A DNA stretch of 64,000 nucleotides from positions 1,056,501-1,120,500 of the forward strand of contig OX637291.1 of the NCBI GenBank assembly GCA_951799445.1, in the 5' to 3' direction. Shown here in pieces: positions 39,142 to 51,996 of the stretch. Positions within the stretch are counted from its first letter, which is position 1; the number at the start of each line of letters is the position of its first letter. A model generated the notes under the pieces. That model did no database searches and was not told the origin of the DNA. It was given only the letters and a program-made list of their open reading frames with translations. This DNA is from Pseudisothecium myosuroides. Taxonomy: Eukaryota > Streptophyta > Bryopsida > Hypnales > Lembophyllaceae. A program made the position numbers and the translations under genes.

Positions 39142-40292
39142 CACTACAAGAGAAAGGGGTGTTTTAAGTGAGTTTTTAACCCCTAAAGGCCCAAAGTCCC
39201 CTTGGGGGACACTTGGGATTTTGGGCAGGCTCGTGCAACCTGAAATTTTGACCTCATTTTTTGAAACTTTTTTTGGAGATAGGAAATCACATTAGCTTTC
39301 CAGAAATATAATTTTTTTTTCAATTGGTGCTTGGGAAAAAAAGTTATGCCGCCTGAAGTCAAAAAAACAGTTCGCCGGGCAGAAAAAAAAAAACTTTAAA
39401 AAATTGAATTTTTTTTTTTTGATTTTTTTCCTCAAAGATCATGTTTTTGTCTATATTTGAAGCTTTGATTCATTCTATTTGGACTTAGAATGAGAAAGTT
39501 ATGGACAATCTTGTTTTTCGGGCAATCTAAGCATCTTCTTCAAAAAACAACTTATAAAATTCATTTTTGAATGCAATTTTCAAAATTTTTCAATTTTTTT
39601 TTTTTAAAAAGGTTAAGTTTGTTTTCAAGAACAATCCCACTGTTGGAATTATGGTTTTTTAATTCCATTTAAGAGCTATTGAAGATTTAGTGTTTTGTTC
39701 AATTTTGGACCTACTTCTACTTAACAATTTTTTTATATGTGAAAATCAAGTTTTGACATTTTGAAAAAAAATTCCCCAACTCTCAACTCAAATGTTCAAC
39801 ATAAAAAAAATTTAACTTTATGGTGTGTAGTGCAAAAAAAAATCCACAAATGGCCGTCAAAGTCATCTGAATTTGCAATCCAGAGTTCAAAAAAACTTCT
39901 TTTTCCAACTTCAAACGCTAATATCTTCCAATCCATACGGTCAAACTTCATGAAATTTTTACCACATGATTTGAGACAATTGAAGTACAAGTTCCTACGG
40001 TTAGATTATAAGAAAAAAAGTTTTTTTGGTTTAGGGAGTGATCGCAATAAAAATGGCAGTTTTCAGTGGTTTTGGAGCCAGAAAATGCCTTGGGGCTTTG
40101 GGGGTTAAGTATAGTCCTAGACATAAGATTTTAAGTAATAACCTTTAAGGAGATTTTCAGCAAAATTTTACTTAAAACACATGTGGATTAAGTAAAATTT
40201 TGCTGAAAATCTCCTTAAAGGTCATTACTTAAAATCTTATGTTTAGGACTATACTTAAAAACTCACTTAAAACACCCCTTTCTCTTGTAGTG
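39142..40292. mobile_element. CACTA foldback element split by a TTAA element
   Basis: The outer ends are CACTACAAGAGAAAGGGG and its exact complement at 40292. TTC lies directly outside both ends (39139-39141 and 40293-40295), the 3-bp duplication expected for CACTA. Without the insert at 39176-40108 the element is a nearly perfect hairpin of about 220 bp, with its centre near 40184. No coding frame. Confidence 0.85.
39176..40108. mobile_element. TTAA element, family B, 933 bp, nested
   Basis: It sits in the left arm of the CACTA hairpin. The right arm keeps the uninterrupted sequence, GAGTTTTTAAGTATAG on the other strand. The insert is therefore bounded by a duplicated TTAA (or TAA), with element ends CCCCTAAAGGCCCAAAG and, on the other strand, CCCCCAAAGCCCCAAGG. 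It has no transposase frame and many A/T homopolymers. Confidence 0.8.
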
Positions 40293-41851
40293 TTCTAACT
40301 TCAAACATTATAATCTTCCAATCTATGTGGTCAAATGGTCTAAATTTTTTTCCACAAATTTCTATAGTAATATAGTACAAATTTATATAGTTGAAAGTTT
40401 GAATAATGTTTTCATATTTTAGTTATTCTCAATACACTAGAAAGTAATAGTATTGGGCATTTTTTGTGAAAAATAGTCAAAGAGCTTTTGGAATTAAAGT
40501 CAACACTGTAATTTCTAGAAGTAACCAATCTCGGGAGGTGCAGTCCTTGAAAAAAATAAGCATACATGTGCAATAACCGGGTAATTAAAGAGGGGGTATT
40601 GTTTTTGGTGTGTAGATTATTTTGCACTCTATGATTATATAATTTTCTAATCTGGTGTATTATTTAGGGGGCATTCATTAATTTTAATTTCCAATTGCCA
40701 TGAATTTTTGGTATGCTATTTTACTATGCAAATTTTTTTCTACTACATTTTTTTTCTTATACTACATTTTTTTTGTACTCCATATTTTTTTGGCACTATT
40801 CACTACTAAGTGTTAATGAATATTTTGTTAAACTCCATATTTTTTCCACCTACTTACTACTTGGAGTTATGAAACTTGGTGTAAAATTTCTAGTTCAATT
40901 CCTTAAGCATATTGCCTTAATGTAATGAACATACACATGCATGACTAAAATTGAAACAAAGACAAACAAGACATTACCAATGATTATCAATGTAGAATCA
41001 AATGCATATAATGTGTTCATGAATACAAATTGAATATGAAATGTATAAACGGAATTTTGAAGAAGTTATGGCAACAAAAAAAAATGGTATTGTTCTAAGT
41101 TTTAACACTGAATGCCAATCCATGCATAGCCATAATTTTTACAAAACTATGGTTACAAAAATTTAGGAAATGCAAGTTTATGTGTATACGCCATAGGAAA
41201 ATTGTAATACAATGTCCATAAAAAATACCCTAAGCCCACCAGCTGCGCAACAAACACAAGAACAGAGCATTACTTCATGTACAACAAAAACAACAGCACC
41301 AACATTCAAACGAGATGGCTTAAGGTCTATTGCAACATCACTTGGAACGCTAGGAATTCAAGATTTCAGGAAAGAGCCCAACTGTAAGAGCTAAAGGAAA
41401 GAAGTACCTTTGCTAAAATCCCAACAACACACAATACGTTGGGTCGGCGTGATCAATTCAACAATGCATTGATGGCTACAGTTATGCTTTTGCAACAACC
41501 TAATTAATCACTGACAATTAGACTAGCTCACAAAGCAGCCTTAGTTAAGAAATCTGACCGAACAAAATAATATAAGAGGGGGTATCTTAAGTTTACTTTT
41601 TTGCTAACGGAACCCATTATTGAACACCCTATAGTAGTTAGAACACATCCAATGTTATTTTATATACTCTATGGTATAGAAAATCAAATTCTAATTTTTA
41701 GCTCTAATGGTTTTTTGCCACCCTACATTTTATTGTACATATCTTTATACTTCTACCACTTACTGCACCCCTCGAGTAACCCATGGAAGATGAAGAGTTC
41801 TTTGAGGCAACCAATGAGAATCGAAGCATTTTGTATTTCAAGTATGTTTGA
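40293..41851. other. AT-rich intergenic DNA
   Basis: No gene seen. The 60-codon frame at 41212-41394 has no recognisable features. Confidence 0.4.
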
Positions 41852-42448
41852 TTAACTCCTAAAGGACCAACTGTCCGTTTAGAGTACGCAAGAAATCTCG
41901 GGTAGGTTCCCACAAAGTCATTTTGGGTTGGATATTCATGAAATTTGGACTCAATGTGTAAACGTGTACCTCCTTGATGAAAATCTATTTTTTTTTTCTG
42001 ATTGGGTGTCTGGATGAAAAGTTATGTTGCCCTGAATAATTTAGGTAGCTCGGGCAATTTGAGAATCTTTAGAGAATCTTTTGCAAAAATGCTCATCAAC
42101 TTTTGAGATTTGGTAGATTTGTAACTTGCATGATACAAAATGCAAGTGCAAAAAACAACAACCAAGTGTTGTGTAAAAATCTCATTCTAGAAGGAGTTGA
42201 AGTTTGTTGGCCTTGTTGGGCAAGGTTGGAAATTTTTCTTTTAACATAACTTCAAATGTTATAATCTTTCAATCCGTGCGGTCAAAGTTTCTGAAATTTT
42301 TTCCACACATTCCTAGAGAAGTATAGTACCAATTTGTACGGTTGAATTTTGAAAAAAACTTTTTTATTTCACCTTTTTTTGCTGCCCTAAAAAGTAACAG
42401 TTTTTGACAATGTTTGCCCAAAATGTGCTTTGGTCCTTTGAGGGTTAA
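41852..42448. mobile_element. TTAA element, family B-like, 597 bp
   Basis: Ends TTAACTCCTAAAGGACC and GGTCCTTTGAGGGTTAA. An internally shorter relative of the 933-935 bp copies. Confidence 0.65.
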
Positions 42449-43319
42449 AGATAGTGGCTACTATGAAGACTGATAGTTCATTCACATAGTCTTTAAAATT
42501 CTCAAACCAATTGCATTCACTTCCACATTCATCTACTAACATCTTGGTGTGAATTTTTCCCCAATTCGTGTTGCAGGACTCTAAACCCATCCAATAGGGT
42601 GAATTTTGTATTCTCTTGAACAAAAGTAAAAAAAAAGCCCCCTATTCTATGTCATGTTTAGGGTATGTTGTAGACTTCTCTTAGCAAATTTGGGGTCTCT
42701 GAATACAAATATGCATTCAGAATTTGCAAATTTTATCATGTGTGGCAAAAAAAAATTCCCTGCATTTTCCCCCTAAGATAAATCCACCTTGCTGGTCTCA
42801 CTTCGTGGGACAGGGTTGGCGTCTTGCATTTGTGTTCAAAGATGCTAAAAGTGAACGTTTTGTAGTTGTGTTTTTTCTCTGCCAAGGGCCACTTGAGGCT
42901 GGCAGTCATGTACTTTGCCCTTGCAATGAAATTCCGTTTTCATTTGTTTCAAAATAAAAATTTCAAAATGTGTCTGTTTTATGTGAGGGTACCATACTAA
43001 AATTATGTGTATTTTGACTGCACATCATGTTTGCTCCTGAAGGCTCTGTGAGGTGTACTATACATGATAAACCTCAATGACTGCACCTATTATTTTAGGT
43101 GTCAGTCCTCGGGGGAGATATACTGATATGGGTTGTGAGAGTGTCCCGCGTTTCCCAGGGTCCCTGCGTGTGGGTATGATTGAGTAATGTTCCAGGTCAA
43201 CTGATCACCCTTGGGTAACGTGTGATGTGCGATTATGCGGAGCCCTTTCCAGTTTCCAGTCACATAATCACGTTGGCAGGGGTGATCTGGTGGGTTTTAT
43301 CCCCACATTACGTCTTCTA
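42449..43319. other. Intergenic DNA
   Basis: No gene. A block at 42784-42812 (CACCTTGCTGGTCTCACTTC) recurs near 23087, a sign of further repeat relics. Confidence 0.4.
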
Positions 43320-43600
43320 CATAAGGGGTGGGTACACCCAAACCCCGCCACTTTTTGCTATTGAGCCTATTTACTATTATTAGATTGGTCAAATTTTCAT
43401 ATGTTCTTGTTGCCAATTGAAAGGAGGTTCCGACGCACCGAAAAAATGCAGCATTTGGATATTGTATGCAAAAGTTATTAAGGAACAAAGTTTGGTTCTA
43501 AAATGGTTCCTTCCACATATATACAGAATTGAGTTTGGAGATGTACAGAGAGTGTAGATGGCGGTTTAAGGTTCAGTGGCACATTTGAGTGTACCTACCT
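43320..43600. repeat. Dispersed repeat C, copy 1
   Basis: Shares ordered blocks with 51100-51400: GGTGGGTAC, TTACTATTATTAGA, GAAAGGAGGTTCC, GGCATTTGGATAT, and a GGAGATGTACAGAGAGT-like block. Confidence 0.6.
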
Positions 43601-44015
43601 TACATCTCTTATCATGTGATTGCCATGTGCAGGCCATGATACTCTGTCTGTATTCACATTTGAAAAGACAAATTTGCAAAATTCAGTGTGCTGGAGAGGA
43701 GAGCCACCAACTGTCTTGCAAGGCCTTCACTCTTGGAGAATAGTCACATTATGAAGCATTCAGCGGGAATTGCCCTGCCAAAATCAGATCCTACCATATG
43801 CCTTGAGTCTCCTTCCCTAGCTTCATTTTGCACTGCCTTTGCAGAGTTCCAATTAGGTTGCCATTTTGAACAAATTGAAATATCCACAAATTACAGCAAC
43901 TCCTAATTACTAAGAATTGAATGGTCATACACATGTCATGTTCAATCTGCACCTGCAAGGCTCACAAATTCAAAGCCACAATTGAATAGTAGTTGAGAAC
44001 AAGTCATGTTCAATT

Positions 44016-44833
44016 AAGGTAGGAGGCTGTAAAACAGAGTGGGCATTAAGAATGGACCCTACAAATGGCTGTGAAATGGACATGAGTTGGTTCTAAAATT
44101 GACTAGTATAGTCATTGAATGAATCAAAGAAAAAAGCATTATTAATTGCAAGAGCCAATCATTCACTTTGCTTTCTCCATTTTAATTTAGAATTGCAAGT
44201 GAACCATTTATGAAAGACCTAGGGTCACAAATAGGGACCTACGACCCAACTCGTTTGAAAATTCTTAAGTAATTCAAAAATGCTCAGAAAAATACGAAAC
44301 CACTTGGGTTAAATTCCTCATCAACTCCTCTATATCTGAAAAATGAGCTAAAAATATTCCCGTCCAAGGAAATACATGAAAAAGGCGGACCAGCCCTTAG
44401 ATGCTCCATTTCTGAGCCTCCTACCTTACATCATAATCTGTATACCCATACTAGTTGTGCTTTTAATGCAACTAGGATAAAAAGAAACAAAAGTTGATAG
44501 CATTGAGAGATGCATATAAGGTAGGAGGTCCAGAAATGGAGCATCTAAGTGCTGAAACTGAATTTTGGGGAGGTAAAACATCTTGAAATATTTTTCAATA
44601 AATTTTCCTTGAAAGACAAGTGAAATTGAAATCTAACCCAAAGTCGTTTCATATTTTTTGGACATTTGTGGAATTAGTTACAAATTTTTGAAGTTGGAAA
44701 AAAGTGGTCATTTGTGGTCATCAAAATGGACCACCTCCTGAAATGTGCATAGGTGGTACATTGAAGAAAGCAAAATGTACCTCTGCGTCCTGTTCCATTT
44801 TAATGCCCGCTCCGTTTTACAGCCTCCTACCTT
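44016..44833. mobile_element. TIR element of about 818 bp with an inner inverted pair
   Basis: The left end reads AAGGTAGGAGGCTGTAAAAC. The right end on the other strand reads the same, and the match runs on through GGGCATTAA, about 34 bases in all. Inside, 44397-44433 and 44519-44553 form a second inverted pair (AGATGCTCCATTTCTG) ending in the same CCTACCTT motif. No coding frame. Confidence 0.7.
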
Positions 44834-46122
44834 ATATGAACAATCAGTATGAATGCAACTTACATCTTCAGTTACATCAATGCTTGTACAACATTCATTG
44901 TTGCAATACATATTTAATACATTATATGATCCCCAGTACTGTACTATTGCAGTTTACCATATCACATGAGTACGGGACAACTGGAACTGTTACAGTATTG
45001 CAACAACTGTGTACATCATCAATACTGCGTCAGTACTGAAACTGCATCAATACTGAACAATGAAATGTAGCCCAAATGCCAGGGGGGCTATGTTCAGTAC
45101 AGATGCAGTATGGTGGCACTATCCTGCTGTGAAAAACTTTCTGACTCACTCGTTCAGATTATCTTCCACCACCACAAATGAAGACCGACTCAAAAGCTGG
45201 TTGTACAGAATCATCAAACGAGTTGATGTTTCACAATTCCTCTTGAGCCTAAATAAAATAAAATAAAATAAAATAAAATCATGCCTCTGAAATAAAATAA
45301 AATAAAAATGTCTTGAATCGATCCACCTCTCGCTCACTACTTGTGGAGTTCTGGTCATTCGGGAGAGTGACTAGTCTGTCAGAACGATGTCCCAAGGGCA
45401 GGGGTCATGTAAACAATAGAATCATGATCGATGCGCTTGCAATTGACGTCGTTGTTGCTGACAAATCAGTCACTGTAATGACCATACCCGTCACCGACCT
45501 AAAATTGAGATGTCCAGAAGGTGTGGTCGCATGCTTCGTTAGTTATTCAATCTCTGCTAGCTCCTGCATCTGATCCTCTGGCCAGATCGCGTCTCCGTTG
45601 GTTGCGGGAGCCAGCGGAATTGTCTGTCTATCTGTCCATGGTACATACACTGAAAATCAAATCCAAACTTCGACTGGCCCAGTGGTGGAAGAGCCCCCGG
45701 GACTACCGAAAACTGGTTCTAAAATCCAGTAACAAGTCGAATTGGTGTGCGTCTTGAAAGGAATGAATCTGGCTCTGAAAAAAGCTTCCATGTGACCTGC
45801 GAAAACAGGTGGGGAGAGCACGACTTAGAATGATCGACACTCCGATCGAACCACATAGGACGTACAATGACAGTAATTGGCATGGAATGGCCGATCGAAC
45901 GATATGCAACCAATGCAAATGGATCATGCCTTGGGACCCCATTCAAGTGGTATAATGAGCAACGTAAAAAGATCGACATTGGAATGTCAGAACAAGCGAA
46001 TGAAATGCATTGGAACATTACGACCATGTCGTTCTAGCGTGTCGTTGTAAGCTAGGTAGTAAAGCACGGTGATCGAGCTCCCACCTGTGGAATGAATCCA
46101 TATAATTGTGGTTGTCAATTCG
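44834..46122. other. Intergenic DNA with AAAAT microsatellite
   Basis: A pentanucleotide AAAAT repeat occupies 45251-45279 and 45290-45306. Otherwise this is the 3' flank of the receptor kinase. No gene seen. Confidence 0.5.
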
Positions 46123-49100
46123 CTAGGAGTCCCGGGCGTTGAGAATGGGTCGAATGAGCTCCAGGATCTGCACCACTTCTTCCATAGACGGTCGGTTAGA
46201 CGGCACATGCGAGGTGCAGATAAGCCCAAGCTTGATGACGGGTAACACTTCGTCCTCCGGGACAGACAGCATGCTGCTGTCCACACACGAGAGCGGGCGT
46301 CCCTCCTCCAGCAACGCGCGCACATGGTCGCACAGAATCACCACATCGTCTTCCATGTACTCCACGGGCCGCCGTCCTGTAACCAGCTCCAGCAGCAGCA
46401 CGCCGAACCCATACACATCACACTTCTCCGTGATCCGCAAGCTGGGGCACGCAAATTCGGGCGCCATGTAGCCCAGCGCGCTCTGGAACTTGCTGCTCAT
46501 CACGTAACTGTCGAGCGCGGGCAGCAGTTTCGCGAGGCCGAAGTCGGAGATTTGCACTTCGTTGTTGTGTGAGAGCAGAATGTTGGTCGACTTGAGGTCG
46601 TAGTGGATTACTTGTGGGTGGCATCCGTGGTGCAGATGGCTTAAGCCCATGGCAGCGCCGAGCGCGACGCGAAACCTGTCGTCCCACCGCAGAACGGGCT
46701 CTTGTTCTCGTCGCTCGTGCAAGCGTCGGTAGAGGTTTCCATTCGGGACGTAGTCGCACACCAGGAGCTGCAATTGGGGTGTCCAGTAGTAACCTTGGAT
46801 GGCCACGAGATTCTGGTGGGACACTTTCCCCAAGAGATTGATCTCGCGCTCAAAAACCTCTTTGGTTTTTACAAGACTGGCGACGAGGAGCTTCTTCACG
46901 GCGACGGTGTTCCCGTCGGGGAGCACGGCGCGGTAGACGGTGCCAAAGCCGCCACGCCCAATCTCGTCTTGCTTGTTCAAAAGGGCTTGTGCGCTCCCTG
47001 CGAGCCAGTCCTGGGCGTTGCTGATGGCCTTCTGCGGCTTCTTGTACAAGACGAGTTTGCCCAGGGAGAGCTGCTCGTGGCTGGGCGACTGGGGAACGCT
47101 GATCTCGATGCCAACGCCTGCGTTGCGACGGGCGCGCGTCTGCGCGCGGATGTTGAGCACGGTGACGAGGATGACGCCCACGGCGATGACGGCCGCGGCG
47201 GAGATGGCGATGATGGCGGAGATGCTGAGGACGATCTCGCGTTTCACGTGCACCAGAGAGGTGCTGTTGGGGTTGAGGACGATGGGCTTCGGAGGGCCGG
47301 GCGGGCAGGCCACACCGATCAGCGTGCCGCAGAGACCTGCGTTTCCGGAAACCTCGCTCGCGTTGGCGAAGGCGACGCCGCTGGGTATGGGGCCGGTTAA
47401 GTGGTTGTAGGAGATGTTCACGTTCTGCAAGCTCTTCATGTTCTCGAAGCCGAGCGGGATGTCGCCCGTCAAGTTGTTGGACGACACATCCAGATACGCA
47501 AGGTACGTAAGGTTGGTCAGGGCGTCGGGAATGGGGCCGCTGAGTTTGTTGTCCGCCAAATTCCTGCACGAAGCTTGCACACGATCAGAAAGGAATTGAA
47601 GGGCTTGAGTTTCATGGACACTGAAAGCTACAACTTACTATTCATCACAGTGTAGAACGATAATTTCGTTATATATATTGGCGCGGTTCCATCAAATTGG
47701 ATGGCACAATGGACCCTCAAGCAAGGAAGGAAATGGCATGCATGATTCAGAGAATCGAGAACGGGGTGTGTGGTAACCCTGGCTGAATGTTGTGGATGAT
47801 ATTCATATTGCGTATGACTTTGTACATCTATCGGCACCGCAAGCTAATGTAAATGTCGAAACCGGGTATGGAATACCACGAATTTAACGGAATTGGAGTC
47901 GTTGCAAGTCATTTTAGATGGCAATCAAAGCATTCTTGAATTTTTCTTTAGATCTACTAACACGAGAACACAATTAGCAACAATAATTGAAAGCAGGGCG
48001 TGTCAAAAGGTGGAGATCGAAAGTTTACAAGTTGTAAAGCGCGGTGCAGTTGCCGAGCTGAGCCGGAATGTCTCCAACAAGCATGTTATGGTGCAAGTCC
48101 AACCCAGTCAATCGGCTTGCGGATCCCAAACTAGGAGGGATAATTCCATCCATAGCGTTTCTGCTGAGATCCAAGTCCGTCAGTGACGGCAAGTTTCCCA
48201 GCTCAGTCGGTATGAAGGACGACAGGCTATTACCGGAAAAGTTCACAGACACCAGATTGGAGCACTGCCCAAGCTGTGGCAAGAGAGGCCCCTGCAGCCT
48301 GTTCATCGAAACATCCAAAAACTGCAGGAAAGGACAATTCCCGGGCCCAACAGCCGGAAAGCTCCCCGTGAGAGCGTTTCCTGCCAACCCGAGAAACTGC
48401 ACATTGAGGGCCAGGAGCTCCGGTGGTATGGCGCCCGTGAGATTGTTGTAACTCAAGTCCAAGCTTTGGAGTCGCATACAGAAGCCGAGTTCCACTGGGA
48501 TACTCCCCCACAGTGAGTTTCCGGATAAGTCCAGCACTTGAAGGACCTGCAGCTGTCCGAGCGTTTTCGGCACCCCGCCTGTGAATCTGTTTGCGGCGAA
48601 GTCCAGCACCTGTAGCCTGCTCAAGGAGCCCACCCATAGTGGCAAATCCCCCGTAATTAGGTTGTTCCTTGCGTTCAAAAGGGCTAACGAGGTCAGCGTT
48701 TGAAGCTCAAGGGGAAGCATCCCTGTCAAGCTGTTCTGGCTCACGTCCACGGCCAACAAACCCGCACAGTTGCTGAGCTCCCCGGGGATGCTCCCCGAGA
48801 GCTTGTTGTCCATCAAGCTCAAGCTGGTGAGGTTCCGAAGCGCCCCAAGCTCCGCGGGGATGAAGCCCGACAGCTGGTTGTGAGAGAAGTCGATGTCCAT
48901 CAGCTTGCGGAGCTGCCCTAACCCGCTTGGAATCGCCCCTGAGAATTGGTTGTGCGCGAGGCTCAAGTCCGTGAGCTGCGTGCAGGAGGTGACGGATGAG
49001 GGGATGGAGCCGTTCAGAAAGTTGCCAGCTAGGTAGAGTGAGACCAGGCTTCGACAAGCGGTGAAGAACGTGTCTGCCATGGGTCCCGTGAAGGCGTTGT

Positions 49101-49795
49101 TGGAGAGGTCCAGGAGCATGAGGCTGCCGTTGCTGGTGAACAACGGCGTGATCGCGCCGCTCAGCTGATTGTTGCTCACGTTGAGTTTACGAAGCAATGG
49201 CAACGCCGCCACTTCGGGGTCAACACTGCCGGTGAAGTTGTTGAAGGACAGGTTCAGGGTTTGGAGCTCGTCCAATTTCACTAAACCTCGTCCGATCTGG
49301 CCCGCCAACGACAGACCCACCAAGGTGATCTCCGACACCCTGTATGTCGCCGCACCCACGCCACCTTGTCAGAATACATGAATTAATACCCTGAAGACAA
49401 TGTGCTTCGCATTTTGCAATGCAACTCCTTAATTCTTGATAATGCGCTGTATCCCGACCTTTCAAGAGAAAAAGCTTCAACAAGCAACAATCAGCAACAC
49501 AATCTACCGCGTTACCCTACAAATGAGCTCGGCAAGTTGAAAGAAGCGCAACTACAGCTGACCTGCTCGTGACGCGGTCGCAAGTAACCCCCGCCCAGGC
49601 ACATGGACTGGCGTCGTCCTCCCGCCATGAATGCAGCGCCCCAGTGGGATCCTGCAACCCTGCCTTGAACGACATCAGCCCCATCACGTCGTCACTCATG
49701 GGCACCATCACCGCTCCACAGCATTGCACCAAAACCATCGCCGCCACCACCACGACCGGCGAGAGCCGCCATTTCCATTGGAGCCCCTGCTCCAT
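46123..49795 (-). CDS. LRR receptor-like protein kinase (IRK/PXC2/At3g28040 clade)
   Basis: Exons 49795-49563, 49339-48029 and 47563-46123 sum to 995 codons (994 residues) with closed phases; the first join restores TSRVSEITLVG. A signal peptide (to about 30) is followed by an LRR cap with CAWAGVTC, about 20 LRRs (to about 575), a transmembrane helix at about 626-652 and a kinase domain from about 710. The kinase has GRGGFGTVYRA, VAVK (Lys about 738), HYDLKSTN (Asp about 837), DFG (about 855) and YMAPEFAC. The stretch ITEKCDVYGFGV ... RRPVEYMEDDVV is the signature of the IRK/PXC2/At3g28040 group of plant LRR kinases, linked to meristem and vascular patterning. Arabidopsis members that I recall have HYN or HFN where this one has HYD, so catalysis looks possible here. 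Confidence 0.95.
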
Positions 49796-51099
49796 TTGTC
49801 GACCTACGTCGTCCTCCCGATCAATCCCCCAGCACGGAGCTTACAATCCCAAGCCACCCATTGCTAGCTCACCTCCCAAGCTTGCTACAAACTCCAGCTT
49901 AGAACCCCTGCTCCGTCTTTCTTAACCCAAAGCTCCAATGTGCATTGCCGCTATCAATGCAAGCTCACAACCTCCGCCCATGGGTTACGCATGACTCCTG
50001 CTTCCCACCCCTGAGCTTGCAATCAATGGGCCATAGCCACCAACTCCCAAAGTCGACATCGTTGGTGCTCCACCGTAGCACGTCTCTGTTTCGCGTCAAA
50101 CGGGCTCACCATCGCCATGAACAGGGACGCTCCTGTCAGTGAAACGCCGACTGTTGCACCAGCGTAACGACATGATCACGCTGAGCTCCTGTGAAGCGCT
50201 GCTGCAGCAGCTGTGCCAGCTAGTGGCCAAGTACAAGGGCGCCAACCCATGAACAACGTCCCAGCGGCCATCACTCCATCGCCTTCAGCTTCAAGCGACT
50301 GTTGATCATGCATACCAAGGATGCAAAAAGCTGCAGCTAGCCAAGCTTAGCGCGCTTTGACCACGGCACTACTGTATGTGCAATGTGGGAGCTGAGCTAC
50401 TGTAACTTAAGCTTACCATGTCCGTGGCCAGAGAGAGGGAGCAGCTTGAAGGTCCTCCTCTCGCTTGCTCTCTCGCTCACTCTCTTGGTTGTGCTCGTCT
50501 TCCAGGGGCCATGTCGACCTCGGTCTTGCCATGGCAATAAATTCTTGAAGCTGACCCCAGACTGGAGCTGCCTGCAACCTGCCTGCCTGCCTGCCTGCAC
50601 TTGCGCACAAGGAGCGCTTGCTTGCTTGCTCTGTTGGGAGTGAGAGCACAGTCAGACTACGCTTGTGGTTGACTCGGAGAGGGGAGCCTGTCTCTCCCTG
50701 TTTGAGAATTTACTTGGGGAGCTGGGGAGGATCGGTCCGTGGTGTAAGTTAGGAGCAGGAGTTCTTTTTCCATTTATTTGGGGCAGTGCGAAAAGCCGAT
50801 CATGGTCACTGGAGTGGTGGGGAAGCTCTTTCCATTTATAGACATGGATGAAACTTGCAAAATGTGGATGAAACTTGCAAAATTAAGATGAAAAGTATTC
50901 CGTGAATGGTTTTTCCAAAGATGTATGATACATTCAAGAAAGAGTGATATTGTCCAAAAGATTGTATAGCAATAATATTCAACTATTTCATCCATTGCAA
51001 AAAGAGGCATTTTGACAAATAATTATTCCCTAAGAAAAAATTGTACTCTATATTCCTTTTTAGTGAAATATTGAACAAAAGAATGGATTTGGATTGTGA
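49796..51099 (-). promoter_or_regulatory. Upstream region of the receptor kinase
   Basis: GC-rich to about 50720, with CT/GA-rich tracts (about 50440-50490) and short CCTG and CTTG tandem repeats (50578-50598 and 50617-50633). This is typical of a plant leader and core promoter. Frames here have no domain. Confidence 0.35.
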
Positions 51100-51400
51100 A
51101 TTTAGGTGGGTACCCCCCAAACCACTATTTTTTGCTACTGTGCCTAGTTACTATTATTAGACTGGTCAAATCTTCATTGATTTTCTTCTTGGCAAGTGAA
51201 AGGAGGTTCCTATACACTAAAGCACATTGATGGCATTTGGATATCGTATGCTAAGTTATGAAAGGTTGATAATAGATTTTTTTGGTAGATGTTCTAAAAT
51301 TATTTCATCAACATACGTACATATTGATTTCGGAGTTGTACACAGAGTAAGGGTGTGATTTAGGTTGTATCCACCTTATCTTATTGAGTGACAATGGTTT
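51100..51400. repeat. Dispersed repeat C, copy 2
   Basis: Same order and orientation of blocks as 43320-43600, diverged. Confidence 0.55.
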
Positions 51401-51996
51401 TGATTTTGTGTTCGGTTACCTAATATTCTTTATAACAAAATTAGTACACCCCATTGCAAAATTTGCAACATTAAACTTTGTAGTAATAGTCTCTTTCTTC
51501 AGGTTCCAAAATATAGATGAAAAAGATGGATGAAAATGTGACCATCCGCGTGATGGATGAAATTGTGATATATAGTAGATGTATTATATCCTTGCCACCT
51601 TGCAAAGGTTCTAGTCTTTAATATTTAGCCAATGCTTTGATTCCAAACAATTGGGGAGCCCATTCCAATCATCTTTTCACACTAGCATGGGACCTTGAAA
51701 TACATGGTACATGCTCAAATATATCCATGGTGATCAATAAATGTCAAGGTACCTTGAAAATGGCACTTATGATCTTGTAAGTTTATGTGCAAAAAATGTA
51801 TTCAAATCTTCCAATCTTAATAGTGGTATCTCAATCTTCATATTTTTATCAAAGGCAAACCACCATATTTTTGTCCATCTATAAAGGTTGGACTCTACTT
51901 TACTCTCTATTTATGCGTTGGCTGTTTTTGTGACCCTAATTTTAACCAATTTTTTTGAAAAAATAACACTCTTGAAAGGGTTAAGAAAAATACCAA
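51401..51996. other. Intergenic DNA
   Basis: AT-rich. I see nothing to annotate. Confidence 0.4.

Noticed and set aside
46702..47569. Long frames in other registers over the kinase exon
   Set aside because: This GC-rich coding exon gives long shadow frames of low complexity (Arg/Gln/His-rich). The kinase frame is certain.
49337..49376. AAG|GTGGCG as acceptor of kinase exon 2
   Set aside because: It puts the LRR exon out of frame. CATACAG|GGTGTC (exon from 49339) restores frame and gives the expected TSRVSEITL join.
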